Assembly: GCA_015499995.1 (NCBI GenBank)
Contig: JADNRV010000174.1
Span: forward strand, 1-64,000
Length of the DNA stretch: 64,000 nt
Reading direction: 5' to 3'
Source: Flammula alnicola
Lineage: Eukaryota; Basidiomycota; Agaricomycetes; Agaricales; Strophariaceae
Both the position numbers and the translations under genes were made by a program. Positions 1-12,089 of the stretch are shown here, piece after piece. Numbering within the stretch: the stretch's first letter is position 1; every line of letters begins with the position of its first letter. A model generated the notes under the pieces. It was not told where the DNA came from, did not search any database, and saw nothing but the letters and a program-made list of their open reading frames with translations.

Positions 1-2650
1 CTCCTCGCCATCTTCTTCGTGATCATCCATTTCCGCACCTCGGAGGGGTGCGTATGATTCTTCACTTTTACTTTTGCCAGTCCTGGCCGAAAGCAGACTT
101 TTAAACCATCCGACAGATGGTGTTGCACGGGCGTTTGAGGGGGCTGATGGCCGGTGAGGGGAGCGGAAAAAGTCGGCGGGGCTGGGAGGAGGCGCGTAAT
201 CTTCTCGAGCTCCTGCAAGCGATAGATGAACCTGTGTTAGAAACTGAAGACCACAAATCAAGGTCAACTTACCTTCTCCGAAAACAGCATCCATTTCTTC
301 CAAAGGGATACCTTTGGTTTCTGGATATACTATCGCAAATTAAGGAGACGTAGGTTAGTTTTGAGAACTCCAAATATTGGATGAAGAGAGATGCGTACGG
401 AAATACACTGTGGACAGAAGAACAATATTATTCCTGGGCTGTAAAACGGTCATCACGAGCAACAAACTCACCGAGAATAAAACTACAGACGCAAAAGAAG
501 GCATGCATAAAGTACAGACGCCATGTGATCACTTCTTGAAGATAGGGCGTTGTTTGGCCGACAATCCAGTTGAAGACCCAGTTTGTGGCAGTAGACAAGG
601 ATACCCCTTTGGCGCGAAATGTGAGGGGCATGATCTATAGCGGTTACATGTTTGATCAAAAGTCGTCATAGCCAAAAGCTTACCTCTGGAGGATATAACC
701 ATGGTAAAGGGCCCCAACTAACACGTCGAAAGGTTGGTTAGTATTATTCAGGTAGACAATCAAGGATTCATACCTATAGCCAAATGCTGCGTTAAATACT
801 ATTACACTAACGACGACGGCATCGGGGGTCCAAGATGTGTTTAGGTACATAAAATAGCCCGTAGCGCCAAGTGCCAGAGCCATCTAGCGCAGATATTTAG
901 CAAAGAAAAATGCAGCAAAAAATTGGCTTACAACGACTGCGCCAGATAACAGTATCGGACGACGGCCCCATCGATCAACGAGATACCAGCTAAATATATT
1001 AGTGAATTTTGGATCAAAGGAGGGGAGAAAAGAGGACGTACGGCGGGAGGGTACTCAGGATATATATTATTGAATTAACTCCGGTCATTAATATTGCCTG
1101 ACGGCCTAGCCAGCCAGCCTCTGGATGTATATAAGCATAGAACACGAGCGGATCGATCAGTCAACGCACCTTCAAAGACACGAGCTGATGATGATTGCTA
1201 TCAGAAGTTGCAATGAAAAGAGCTGGGGACGAACGACTTACGAGCATAATATGAAATTACTGCCAAAGGTCATTAGTTAACATGAATGAGTAAATGACAA
1301 TGCGAACGACAGCTACCGTTGATGCCATTCTGTTTCAATTATTAGATCTTGCGGGTCACGTTGAGAGGATATACTCACAAGTTGCGCAAAAGCCTGAGAA
1401 GACATTGCCAATAGCACTCGTCTTTGATATTTCTTCCACATCGTTTTGTATGACCTATCATCTCCGGACGCTCGCTAAGGAGACAGGTAAATCTTGGCTT
1501 AAAGCGTTGGAAGAGAAAGAACGAACGAACCTGCATCACTACTGTGTCTTTGATTTCATTAAACTCTGCTTTGGCGACGGTCCCATTGAGGTCCCCGCCA
1601 TGGAGATCCGCGAGAACTACCAGCCCTTCCTCCTCCCTGCCTCTGTCTATGAGCCATCTTGAAAACAACGTCTCAAAAAGTGGAATATATGCGGGTTGAA
1701 CTTTGACCATACCGGGGACTTTCGGGCATCAATAGGGAACCCGCCGCAAGGATAGCGCCAATCACACACTGAATGAATAAGGGTAATCGCCAAGACATAT
1801 TCGAGTCCAGGAATGAGCAGAAGAAATCTGTCCACTGCAGCGTATGTTCAGTTAAAAGGTTTGCAATTGATGCATACATAACATGTCGCTACTTACCACC
1901 GAAAAGGAGTATCCGACGATATTGCCCGTAAATTCTGCACAGGCAAGAGCGCCTCTCTGAGAAAATGTGAGCAAAGACGCCAGAAAATAGGCTGATTGAT
2001 ACTGACATGGTTCGGAGGAGATATCTCACTCTGATATATGGGAACGATGGTCCTTGAGATAAATGGGTTCCAATGTCAATCTTCGAGGTTCAAGTTGCAC
2101 TCACGAAAGAAGTCCGACACCCAATCCACTGATGAATCTGCCTAACACCATAGTTCGAAATCCAACAGTGAATGTTTGAAAGACGCCTCCAATGGTGAAA
2201 ACCACCGCCCCGCTGAACAGAGTTCCTTTCCGACCAATGGCATCACCTACCCGACCAGCGGCGACTGACATAACTGCCAGAAAGTGAGCACATGTCGATT
2301 ATACACAGCGATAAAAACTTACTGAAAGCTCCAATTTCTAGAACGGCCACCATTGTTCCAACTTCTATCGCATTTGGACCATCGAAAAACTTGATAAAAT
2401 GCGGTCCAGTGATCACTCCCGACATGACGCTATTGCACCATTAGCGTTAGCGAGAACAAAGGAGATCCCAAACGTTACGCACCCTTGATCATATCCGAAC
2501 TTGTACCCCGGAAATTAAAACGTGCATACTGCAAGAAACCCGTAAGGAACTCACAAGAAAGACTCCTAGGCTTGCGAAAACCGAGATGGCGTATAACAAT
2601 CGGTGTCCAACTAACTTCCGCCGCGACTTATGGTACGTTGGTACTGCCAT
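1..2650 (-). CDS. MFS sugar (hexose-type) transporter, 3' end outside window
   Basis: Sugar/H+ symporter of the major facilitator superfamily, expected in the plasma membrane. The chosen start at 2650 opens exon 1 (2650-2555), which encodes MAVPTYHKSRRKLVGHRLLY and a first hydrophobic helix ending SLGVFL before a GTGAGT donor. The next exon carries the family motif MSGVITGPHF at about 2425-2370. Later exons give the cytosolic-loop segment around SRWLIDRGREEEGL (about 1660) and RAKGVSLSTATNW followed by TTPYLQEV (about 610-540). The C-terminal signature PETKGIPLEEMDAVFGE lies near 330-270. The last exon (212 to the window edge) is a charged, Ser/Pro-rich cytosolic tail still open at base 1. 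Many 50-70 nt introns interrupt the gene. Substrate cannot be told from sequence. The family call is firm; exact inner exon edges are not all resolved. Confidence 0.9.
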
Positions 2651-3124
2651 ATTATCGTTGCTCTTTAGAGATCCAGAAAGGGATGTTAACACATTCAACG
2701 AGACAGGAGTGTATTGATGGTCAGCGTTGGTGGGGGTCGCGGTGAAGCTTGAGGTCGTTGCCAACGGCGAACTGGTCGGCCCGTTGTGTAATGGAAAACA
2801 CGTGACCTGACAGTGCAACTCTGCCCGAAGCAAGCCCGAAGTCCGAAAGTTGAATCAGTCCTTGAGAATCTGAGGGGGCAGGAAATACGCGGGAGTTCGA
2901 CTGATATATTCATTAGATAAATCAAGTAAATAAAACTACGTGATAATCCTCGCGAAGCAAAGCCGAAGAATGGTAGATGTCTGCTTAAATTATTGGAATG
3001 AATTTCAAAGGTTGCGGATGACCACTCCCAGCTTGAAGTTGTCCCGCTTTTCCTCATCTCTTCATTCATGTTATTAGACAAAGAGGCGCTAGCTAAACGT
3101 TTCTTGGGACTCGGTGCTCTCCCA

Positions 3125-4625
3125 TCAGAAGATCCGTATGGCGACAACTGGCGACTTGGAGCTGTTCTCTGTTCGAAGGTCAATGGTCATTAACGATGGA
3201 GGCACCTGAACATGTGCACGACCGGGGTACTCTGGCGGTTTGGCGTTCGCAGCAGCGAGGGGAACGCTATTTCCAATGGGGCCAAACCCGTCGTCTGCAG
3301 AGGCGTATGGAGAGGATTCTCGACTCTGGGCTGGTTCTGATGTAGTCGGTGATGACGGATTCGCAACAGACAAATATCTTGGCAATTCAAATTTTGGGAT
3401 TCCAGAAACAGAGTGGGCAGCGTCATTCAATCTTGTACATGCCTCTTCTCGCGGTGGATCCTGGCATTGTATGGAAATCTGAGTAGGGATTGTATTGGAC
3501 ATCAGTTGCATCACCGTGAAGATTCTGCGGAAGTGGAGAGACAATAGAGTGGAATATGCTTGCTTCAGCCATTGTCGGCTGTGCGCCCCTCGTGAAATGT
3601 CCGTCATAGCCATCCACACTGTCGCTTGCCATCGTCCTACCACCATGCGGAGGATAGAGGGCAAGTGGATTGTAAATCACGTCCTCGTGTTTCTGACCTC
3701 TACGCCGACGCCAGAGAACACATAGGACGATAAGTACAAGGCCGACGAGTGCCCCGACGATTGCGAGAATGATTGTTAAAGTATGTCCTCGATGATCGGA
3801 CACGCCCAAATTAGCGCCCGCTGCTGTGCCTGAGGCAAAACTTTGATTGGAGGCGACAACAGATGAGGCCCATGAGACGGAATTAGCACCTGTTGCTGTA
3901 CCAGTGGAGGTGACCATGACTATGGTTAAGTCTCCGGAAGTGGCGCCCGCTGCTGCCGTCGTTGAGGTGATGATAAGAGTAGAGATCAAAGTGCATGGAC
4001 TAGGGGTAGGAATCGGGGTATCAAGGACTTCAAAACTACAGAACACGAAGTCTTAGTGCTCGTGTTTTAGCATCATCGGTAGAGAAACAACACTGACGTG
4101 AACATATCCACAATAGAGTAGTTGTCTCCTGGATGCATAGAAATGGCAATCGTGTGTTGCGCGCTTTGCGTACCCAGGTAGCTGTAAACAACACGAGAAG
4201 GAACAGTAGCAGGCCCTCCCATTGCCTGTGGAGCGCTATGATCCTCTAAATCAAGCGTGTTGGGCGTATGTCCATCTACGCTGATATCTGTGGTGACGTG
4301 TATGGCCATAAAGTCGCCCAGAAATAAAAATTAACGACTGTAACGGTAAAAATGAGGAGGATCAAGAATTTAAGAAGTCCACAAGACAAGACATGGAGGG
4401 CTTACAAGTATATGTTATCATCGCAGTGTCGTGCGGATCGGTGGTCACCATGTGCGTCCTGCCTGCATCTAGCTGTGGGCTGCTTGTCACAATGCCCCAG
4501 CTTGGCCAAGTTGGAAGATAGGCTATGAGGGGATCCTGGTCATCGACAGTAATATTCTGCAAAGCGCAAACGGCCCCAAAGTGCAATATGAGTCCAATCC
4601 CGGTAAAGATGACCTGAGGATGCAT
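3125..4625 (-). CDS. Secreted-then-anchored single-pass membrane protein, Ser/Thr-rich stalk
   Basis: Unknown function; common Agaricomycete architecture. The first exon starts at 4625 with a signal peptide (MHPQVIFTGIGLILHFGAVC) and an Asn-glycosylation-rich ectodomain. A second exon lies near 4309-4110 (contains LDLEDHSAPQAMGGP). A third exon (about 4046-3439) has a Thr/Ser/Ala-rich stalk, one transmembrane helix (TLTIILAIVGALVGLVLIVL) and a basic RRRR stop-transfer. I propose a 61 nt intron at 3438-3378 that joins this exon to a Pro/Ser-rich cytosolic tail ending at 3125. Without it the protein stops at 3423. The exon 1/exon 2 and exon 2/exon 3 junctions do not resolve to a single clean frame by eye, so the model is approximate. 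No enzyme domain is visible. It could be a cell-wall sensor, but that is only inference from topology. Confidence 0.6.
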
Positions 4626-5406
4626 GTCGAGGAGTCAATTATATCTCGAAAGGAGGTACATGGGTTTTTATCCTCCTGAACGGACGTGAGAATGTGGCTG
4701 CAATCACCTAGGGGCGGTGTCTTCCATGATCATGTCCGATAGGGTTGAGAGGGGCCCACTTCGAAAACCAACGACTTTATTGTCTGTCGTCGCCTGTATA
4801 TGCCGTACGTCTCCATCCAAGTGCTTAAAATGTTGGATATACCTGGCGAACAAAAGAGAATGAACACCGAACAGAAGTGGCGCAAATTCTGTTTGTTTAA
4901 GCGCCGACGTGTGTTCAATGTCGGATTGAACCTGACAAGACGACATGATGGCATCATAATAAAATCTGATTGGGCGCCTGAACTAACAGTAATGCTCGGG
5001 ATCAGAAACCAAGTTACGTATCACAAGATGAAGCCCGAAATATCGATAAGTAATGCATCCTGTATGTAGACTATATATTCCAGCACCGAGAGTAAAATTA
5101 ACACTCAAGCTTGAGCTCGAGGTTGCCTGTCAACGCTCTCAACTTCGAATTTGATGTTTGATCTTAGTCCCAGAATTCGCAGCCGTGCATCTCTGGAATC
5201 CACTACAGATGTGATCCACTTTACCCTTTGATGAGGTACGGAAGCCATTAGGAAGGAGGAGAACGAAAGGAGAACCTGAACGGATTGATTACTAACACGT
5301 AGTATGTAGCTCGCGTAAAATCTTATCTGATAAGGTCAGGGTCACCGAATTTTGGATATTGTATCCGATAGATATGAATCGATTGCATATCGTTTGAATC
5401 CAGTAC
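4626..5406. other. Intergenic, no supported gene
   Basis: Only short ORFs in both strands, none with a recognisable domain, convincing splice structure or conserved composition. It probably holds the promoters of the membrane protein (minus) and the GNAT gene (plus). Confidence 0.5.
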
Positions 5407-5421
5407 TTGACGTTCACGACC

Positions 5422-5979
5422 ATGGCAGTTATCACCCTCCGCGACGCGACAAAGCAAGACCTCTCTCAACTAGTGGACATCATGAATTACTACATTGAGA
5501 ATTCAGTGGCTTCCTTGCGTACGGACACATTAAACTCGTCGACTGGGTACCAGGATATATTCGATAACGTCCAATCCCAACATCTCCCGTTCTTCGTTGC
5601 CATCGATAACTCCCGTGTTGGTCGTATCGCTGGATTTACATATGCCACGGGGTTTCGAATGCCAGCATATCAGGGATATCGCCACACGGTAGAAATCACG
5701 ATTTACATACATCCCGAGTATCGCGGTCAAAGTGTTGGATCGAAGCTTATGGACGCCCTCATGGACGCACTGAAGAGTCCAGTTAAACTCGGTGCACCAG
5801 AAATCAAACAGGTACTGAGCATCATGACTTTGGACGAAAATGGACCAGGGAACGGATACGGGTTGAGAGATTGGTATGGTCGGTGGGGATTTTTCCAGAT
5901 CGGACACATGAAACGCGTTGGGTTCAAGCATGGAAGATGGATCGATGTTTTGATAATGCAGGCATCACTAGAAGAGTAA
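5422..5979 (+). CDS. GNAT-family N-acetyltransferase (PAT-like)
   Basis: Acetyl-CoA-dependent N-acetyltransferase of the GNAT fold, resembling the phosphinothricin/methionine-sulfoximine acetyltransferase group, which acetylates small amine substrates in the cytosol. Seen: an N-terminal strand and helix (ITLRDATKQDLSQLVDIMNY), the strand VGRIAGFTYATGFR, the strand with TVEITIYIHPEYRGQSVGSK containing the R/Q-x-x-G-x-G/A acetyl-CoA pyrophosphate loop (RGQSVG), and a C-terminal half with YGRWGFFQIGHMKRVGFKHGRW. The gene is a single exon of 185 codons, the usual length for this family. An in-frame ATG lies at 5407, but ATG 5422 in the context GACCATGG is the better start. The substrate is unknown. 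Confidence 0.85.
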   Translation: MAVITLRDATKQDLSQLVDIMNYYIENSVASLRTDTLNSSTGYQDIFDNVQSQHLPFFVAIDNSRVGRIAGFTYATGFRMPAYQGYRHTVEITIYIHPEYRGQSVGSKLMDALMDALKSPVKLGAPEIKQVLSIMTLDENGPGNGYGLRDWYGRWGFFQIGHMKRVGFKHGRWIDVLIMQASLEE

Positions 5980-6728
5980 AAACGACTTAAATAATAATTT
6001 AGACTATCGGTACGACAGAGACTACTCAGAATAATGCAGGAGATGTGTCATTTAAACAAATAAACCGAGGGCGCCCCGTGCAAAAGAAAAAGGATATCAC
6101 CTCGAAAGGCCGTCACCATCCTGCATCGAATTCATCCGCCCTCTATCATTGGTCCTTGGAGCGCCCACTGTCGCGAAATAGTCTGTCAAGTCCTTGAGGT
6201 GCGCAGCCGCTCATTTATCCATCTTATATTTAATCATCCATAGATTAACATCTGAAAGACGATGCTGTTGGAAATAGGTAGCACTTAGATCTATCATCTC
6301 GCAAGTGGCAAGTGTAATTGAATGGCCTGGCACTGGGACCTGCAAGCCCAGGGATGAAATTCACACGTAGAGCAAGAATTTAGATCGCAAAGTCCACCCA
6401 GAATCAAAATTAAAACGTCCTCGAAAAAAGCTATCGTGCTGTGCTGGAGTGACACCGAGTCAGCCGGAACCTCTCATAGCATTCCTGTTATCGTCGACTA
6501 AACTCCTCGGAGACAAGCCATACGAGTCCTCACGAGACTCTCAAGAGACCCCAATACAATTTTTCATTCTTGGCCCAGGCTATTCCTGTAACTTTCCGGG
6601 CTAGTCGAGCCTACTGGCCTATAGAAAGGAGAACTTTAAGAATCACACTATTCAATTGTCTACGACCTTTTCTATCAAGAATAACAACAGAGATAACCAC
6701 ACTACATACTTGGGCTCCGTAAGCGCAT
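5980..6728. other. Intergenic, no supported gene
   Basis: No ORF or domain worth calling. It separates the 3' end of the GNAT gene from the 3' end of the convergent HAD gene, so it should hold two transcription terminators. I recognise no specific terminator motif. Confidence 0.5.
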
Positions 6729-7896
6729 CTATACACGAGTAGGAGAAATGGTGAATTTGAGACGATCACCCTCTACCTCGCAAACAATGTAATCCATGTT
6801 TTCCACAATGAAGTGAGCGCCGCAATCCTCGAGTTTGGAACGATCATGGCTGGTGCAGACGGCGATGACAGTAGCACCACTAGCGACGCCGGCGCGGATA
6901 CCACTGGGCGAGTCCTCGAAAACGACACAACGTTTCGCATCATAGCCAAGACAGTCGGCCGCGAGTAGGAAGGGATCGGGCGCGGGTTTTCCAGCCTTTA
7001 GGCGCTTATCGTCGGCTGTGATAGTGACTTGGGGAGGGGTGATTCCTACGCGTTTCATGCAACCGTACGCTGAAAGATGTGTGTAGTGTAAGAAATATAG
7101 AAGATACAACCGAAAGAATATAGGAGTTAGCGTACCGTAGGTTTTGGCACCAGATGTAGCGACTGCATATCGTCCTGCTGGTATGGAATCGAGGATTCTT
7201 CGCACACCGGGCAGAATGCGAACAGCGCGGTCGACGCTCGCAGCCTCAAGCTGCCATGCCTCAAGCACGCATTGTTGCGGTTTCCCTTCAACGTCGGGAT
7301 TCCCGTCTCGGATCATATCCTCCTCTTCGGCATCCTTAAACGTTTCTTCGTAGGCGCGTAATCGAGCTGCAAGGCTGAGCATGTTGAGAAGACGACTGCC
7401 AAAAGACGGGCGCCTGACATGGGAATCGACTGTCGACAAATGACGGGAAGATAGTCCTGTTGGTCCTGGTGTAAAGTCGGGCGTTGTGTCGGATGATGAA
7501 GTATACGAAATAGCGTGGTGAGAGTCGCGGTGCTCTACATTCCCTGGGGTGAGAGGAATGGAATCTTTATGAAGACGGTGCGCATCGGCATAGTAGAGGA
7601 TGGTATTCTCGAATCTCTCCACCTCAGCTTCGATTTCGTGATCCTTGAGTTGAGGCTTGAATTGAGAAAGATTGTCGACGGCACGCTTGCCGTGAGTGGC
7701 GGCAATGACATGTTCGGGATCCTGCCCGATGTCTTTGGCGACCTTGGCCCAAGCAGCTTCAACTGCTGAGATGGAATCTGTGAGCGTACCGTCCTAGGAA
7801 CTACGTGTGGGTTAAGGAACAGCTGAGAGACAGCGCAGGACGTACCATGTCAAATAGCACGGCATCAGCATAGAAGATTTGAGGGGTGGAAGACAT
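6729..7896 (-). CDS. HAD-superfamily phosphatase with an inserted low-complexity loop
   Basis: Haloacid-dehalogenase-type phosphatase of the glycerol-3-phosphate/2-deoxyglucose-6-phosphate phosphatase group. Model: exons 7896-7846, 7793-7136 and 7069-6729, with introns of 52 and 66 nt; 349 codons plus stop in a consistent frame. Motif I is FDMDGTLTDS, split by intron 1 just after the first Asp-Met. Motif II is the VATSGAKTYA strand. Motif III is the Lys in KAGKPAPDPFLLAAD, and motif IV is VVFEDSPSGIRAG. All key residues are present. Odd feature: between the cap-region helix (about residue 70) and the segment starting SLAARLRAYEE there is a Ser/Thr/His-rich insert of roughly 70 residues that simpler family members lack, which explains a length of 349 rather than about 250. 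Substrate is not decidable from sequence. Confidence 0.85.
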
Positions 7897-8479
7897 AGGT
7901 TAACTATAGGGTATAGGGACTTGTTTTGGATGGGGGAAGAGGAGCGATGGGTGGGAAAGAGGGATGAACTTGAAGCCTTTTAAGAGCGATGGATTTACAA
8001 CGAGCCTGGCAAACTCCTATTCATGGGATACCTGTAGTTGAATCAACGGTTAAAGAAATCCAACTTGAAGGCATTATCAAACGTATGCTTGCCATTGATT
8101 GTTGGTTTGCTTTGACAGCAAATAGGGATTCGTCGGTTATATGTATATATTCCTCTTCCTAGAACTTGGTCAAACGAAAGAGCAGTACACTTTCAGTATC
8201 TGTGAAAAACCCTGAAAAACAGACAAGCTCACGATGTGAGACGGCTGCTTAATCACGTAGACAGCAGGGATCCCATTTACTTACCTCAGAAACCCAAATT
8301 CGAGGTCGCAGAAACATAGAAAAAAGCGCATCGTATTGTGTTGTATTTGTGCCGACAAGATTCCCAGTGAACCATTGACAAAAACTGCGGTGAGCACTCC
8401 AATCTGACCGTTCTTTGTATACAAGTTCTTGAGGATGCTTCATGGCAGCGCTATGGTGCATCAGCGCAGGGAGTGGTTA
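7897..8479. other. Intergenic, no supported gene
   Basis: Upstream region of the HAD gene up to the edge of the inverted duplication. No coding signal recognised on either strand. Confidence 0.45.
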
Positions 8480-8809
8480 CATTGCAAGGTGATCGCGCTG
8501 GCAAGTGCACTGCACGGCCACATCTGATCTAATCTAATCTGAGTATAACTGTATCTCGAGGCTTGAACGTATCGGCAGTCGAAGTCAGACGACCCCGCAG
8601 GTAAGGAAGATGTTTTGGAATTTATAACACATGCATTAATCAATACTGTTAGAGGAGCGAAAGCAGCTTAAATAACAGAAATAATGACAACTATCCGCAC
8701 AAAGGGGCTACTAACATGAGGTAAATAACATCCCAGAATAAAATCAACAAATCAAAGAACCTTGTGTAGCGGAAAAAGGAGAAGAACATCATAAGAAAAT
8801 GCACTGGTG

Positions 8810-10148
8810 TCATGCGTCGAATTTATTCCACCCTCTATCGCCGGTCTTTCGAGCTCCCAAAGCAGCGACGTAATCCTTGAAGACTTTATAGTGCGATGAC
8901 ACCGACCCGGCCATCTTATCCGATTCGACGTAATGTGTCCTGAGGATACTCTGTTGGTCAGTGTAGATAAGAATAGGCGCCTTGAACCCTTGACCACGAA
9001 TGTACTTCGTGATCTGAGTCCCGGCGTCTTCATTACGGAATGGTACACCATCGGGACCGGGTTCTACCCGAACTTGGTCGGATATAAAGCGAATGTCGCC
9101 TGGATTATCATGCGCCTTGAGATATTCTATGAGGCCAAAGTAAGCAACCGAAGCAGAAGCAGAACCGACTGAATCGTACCTTGGTTCATCTCAATCCAAG
9201 TTTTCGCCGCCGAGGTCGACGCCACCTGGATAACAGTGACTCCGCATTTCGTGCCTTCGAGTACTTTGTGGGCGTTGCCGACTAAGTCGTCATCGATCCA
9301 AATCAGCAAGGGTAGTGGAGGATCTAAAACAATTAAGTTAGCCTATTTTCTCGAGAGAAAATGGAAGACGCATATATACCGTCAGAGTAAGAGCTAATGA
9401 GTTCCCTCATTTTCCCATTTTTGACGAGTTCTTTGAAGGTTTCGTAGGAGACGTAACCCATATTTAGTGGGTCAAGACGGAGAAGCAATCTTTTGCAGGC
9501 AATTGGACTGAGATGTAGTGAGAGATACCAAGAAATATCTGCGCAGAAATCCCTGGTTTTAGCTTTTACGCTCTGAAATATTTTAGTTGAGGAAAGAGCA
9601 TATCGTGGTGAATCACTCACCCTATCACCGTAACACTCATCCCAGAAATCAACAACTTCCGGATTTGCAGGTGAGACGTTCGGCTCAATCGTAAATGGAA
9701 GTGATTGTGCTGGGGTGTCAATGGATAGGGCCCTCTGAGGTGTATGTGGGACGGAACGAATTACGTTGTATCCATGGACGTGGTCGACGATTTGGAGGCC
9801 CCCCGTCAGCATAGTGTAGCGAAACCATAATCGGTCGCGGTCGTCTTTTAGCTGTTGGGTGGCGGTCAAGGGGTGTGCCCATCGGAGGAATCGATGGGAG
9901 CGACTTTTAGTCCAAAGCCGCAGGTGGTAATTTATATCGCATAATATTTCTTGGATCGACTGGAGAGTTTTCACGAGTGATTGATTGGCTTCCAGTGTTT
10001 CGGGGTCAGAAAAGAGGGGTGTCATATTGGTTTGCATTAGCAGGACAGTACTGGCGATCTCGCTGGCGACATCTTCCACTTCTCCCAACTGTCCTATGTA
10101 GGCGAGGATTCCTATAGTGAGGTTGTAGACAGTGCTGGCAACTTCCAT
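8810..10148 (-). CDS. Helical-bundle / EF-hand-like / pseudo-receiver protein, copy 1
   Basis: Predicted 393 aa from exons 10148-9621, 9572-9380, 9323-9180 and 9126-8810 (introns 48, 56 and 53 nt). Residues about 1-125 are an all-helical region like the four-helix N-termini of fungal STAND/MLKL-type proteins (LQSIQEILCDINYHLRLW and onwards). Residues about 195-235 hold an EF-hand-like turn (RLLLRLDPLNMGYVSYETF) lacking the usual loop ligands. Residues 241-393 look like a two-component receiver fold: LPLLIWIDDD (acidic cluster 251-253), IRFISDQVR (Asp305 at the phospho-acceptor position), NEDAG, and PILIYT (Thr344). No receiver-type lysine is evident. An in-frame ATG at 10196 would add 16 residues; I chose 10148 because the third paralog starts there. 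Intron 1 is in frame and stop-free in this copy, so it could be retained. Function is unknown; a signalling or cell-death role is inference. Confidence 0.8.
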
Positions 10149-10196
10149 GGTGGAAACGAGGTTGTGGGTTTTGGTACAGAGCAAAACCCACGACAC

Positions 10197-11450
10197 GATT
10201 CATAGTTATATTGGCGTAATCGTTCATTAAGGTACGAAATCCGGCTCTTGAACAAGAAAAGAACCAATTCCGAGCACTGGAGGCGATACATCTGGACTGG
10301 GTCTTTGTGCTTCTCTCTGGAACACATGAAGTTCGATCGAAATGTCCGAGGATGATAGGCGCTCTAATGCCAAATCCAAAAAGATCAAATCCGAGTCTGC
10401 GATTCAAACAAAGGCGTCCTTCGACATAAGACTTTCCGATACAATCATGAAGGCACCACCAGGCCGCAAATCGTGGACATGCGATAGCGAGAGGTAATCA
10501 AGAGTTCGCAAGTGATCAACATCTGTTTTGAGTTTGTCCATGTTAGTGGCTGCATGGTCCGGCCCAGTGATGGGAGACTCGGGCCGTCCAGACCTTTCCC
10601 ATTGGCGAGATTCCTGTCAAACTCTTCAATGAAATTGTGGTACTCGATTCATAGAATTCCGCAAGAGATTCTGCATACACTCTAATTCAATTCGGTTCTC
10701 AATAATTCCTCCAGCGTTCCGACGAGCCTCTGGAAAGTAAAACTGACCAAGAGCTGACGTAAGTCAGAGCGAGATCCAACTTTGACAGCACCACATATGG
10801 ACTATATGTAGCATCGAGGAGAATAGAAAAATGCAGAAGGAAAACCACAAATGCATGTGTTGGGGCTATTCTCGAGAACTGGTAAGCAAGCGCTGGGTTC
10901 GTTCTCAGCTAAGTCGGATTCCGGCCCGTTCTAAGGTTTAGGCGCGCGCTTGGTGGGAAGTGGGCCTTCAATTTCCCAGAACACTCAAAGAGAAACAAAT
11001 TACGGATCGGAAATAGCCATCGAAGCCATGAAAAGAGATCGAGACTTTATGTAAATAACCCACAAATTAGCATTCCCCGAATCCCCTCCCTGTACATAGA
11101 GGTTCTTCATTTATTTTTGCGGGTGATGTCACTGGACATGTACATCTCGTAATATTTCTTTCTAGGTCTGCATAGAGGATAAATCAGCTAATACGGAACT
11201 TGGGGACACCGGGTTGATTGTTTGTGTGGTCGAACGACAACTCGAGTACTATCACTTGGTTGTAAGGGATGTGGCGGTGAGTGTTTTATGACCCAATTAC
11301 GGATAACGAATGTAAGGGACGAGTTTGGTATGGCCGCACGAGGCCGTTTCGAAGTTCCGAATTTTCCTCGGCTAATTGCAACTTCAAGACGTGGGCTCTT
11401 CGTGAATTCGGGAAGGCTCCCACTAGATACTCCAGGAAGATGCGAGTCTC
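10197..11450. other. Non-coding part of the left arm with possible gene relics
   Basis: Sequence upstream of copy 1, homologous to 14510-15756 of the right arm. Short coding-like stretches can be seen (for example GRKSWTCDSER near 10460-10490, preserved in the right arm near 15450) but every frame is interrupted in both arms. I read it as shared promoter sequence plus an old gene relic that was already dead before the duplication. Confidence 0.4.
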
Positions 11451-12089
11451 ATGCTCATGATCATCAGCGAAAGGTCGGGGATGGCTTCAAGCTACATTTA
11501 GGTCGCAAGCTAAGGATGTTGTTCCGGAGCGAGCCTCCGCTGCTTAAAGTCTAAATCCATTCATGTAACGGCCTTAAAGGCCTCGCCGATAGGCCGAGAA
11601 CCTTACGTATGTACGTATGTACGATATTATGTACATTGATCCTGTAAGTAGATGGATACTTCTAATTTTCATCTCTTTTCAGGCTTCCACCTTCGCCACC
11701 CAAGGCGTTCCTATTCGAAACCCTTTTTTTATTCTAACGTGCGCAAGTTCAAAAATTATTGAGAAAGAAAGCCATGCCAAGGAGAGCTTTGGCCAAGCCG
11801 TCTTCGGCTAAGTACATGATAGGTACTAAATATAGGAATCACGTGTAACTCACAGCCATTACATTAACTCTTGTGTTCTAGTTCCGTCCTCATTCAAAAA
11901 TCTCTTTTCATCTCTTACTATTGTCTACGCTTTATTGTCTTGGGACTTGCAATGGCCCTCAGAAACAGATCGAATCTGCATCTTGCAATGCCAGAACCAG
12001 CTCCAATCGAGCAATGGTGGGAAGGAGGGTCGTCGTCCGGTACGTGTCTCTGTTTTCTTGTTATCGTCACTTGCTAGAGCTAGACACTC
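11451..12089. other. Spacer upstream of the RING gene
   Basis: Starts where the two duplicated arms stop matching. It contains a short GTAC-rich tract (about 11606-11625) and no supported ORF, and presumably includes the promoter and 5' UTR of the plus-strand RING gene. Confidence 0.4.

Larger units (their letters stand above)
8480..11450 (+). repeat. Left arm of a ~3 kb inverted segmental duplication
   Basis: Read on the minus strand this segment matches 14510-17510 on the plus strand over nearly its whole length. The match covers the pseudo-receiver gene, its introns, about 1.2 kb of upstream sequence and about 300 bp downstream. Homology starts near 8480 (the ATTGCAAGG block) and fades near 11450 (the GTGAATTCGGGAA block at about 11402). 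The two arms are diverged by substitutions and small indels, yet the gene in each stays open. No transposase or terminal motif is seen, so this is a segmental duplication and not a transposon. Confidence 0.9.

Noticed and set aside
2695..3183. 162-codon minus-strand ORF between the transporter and the membrane protein
   Set aside because: Overlaps the membrane-protein tail in another frame, with no domain, signal or splice support.
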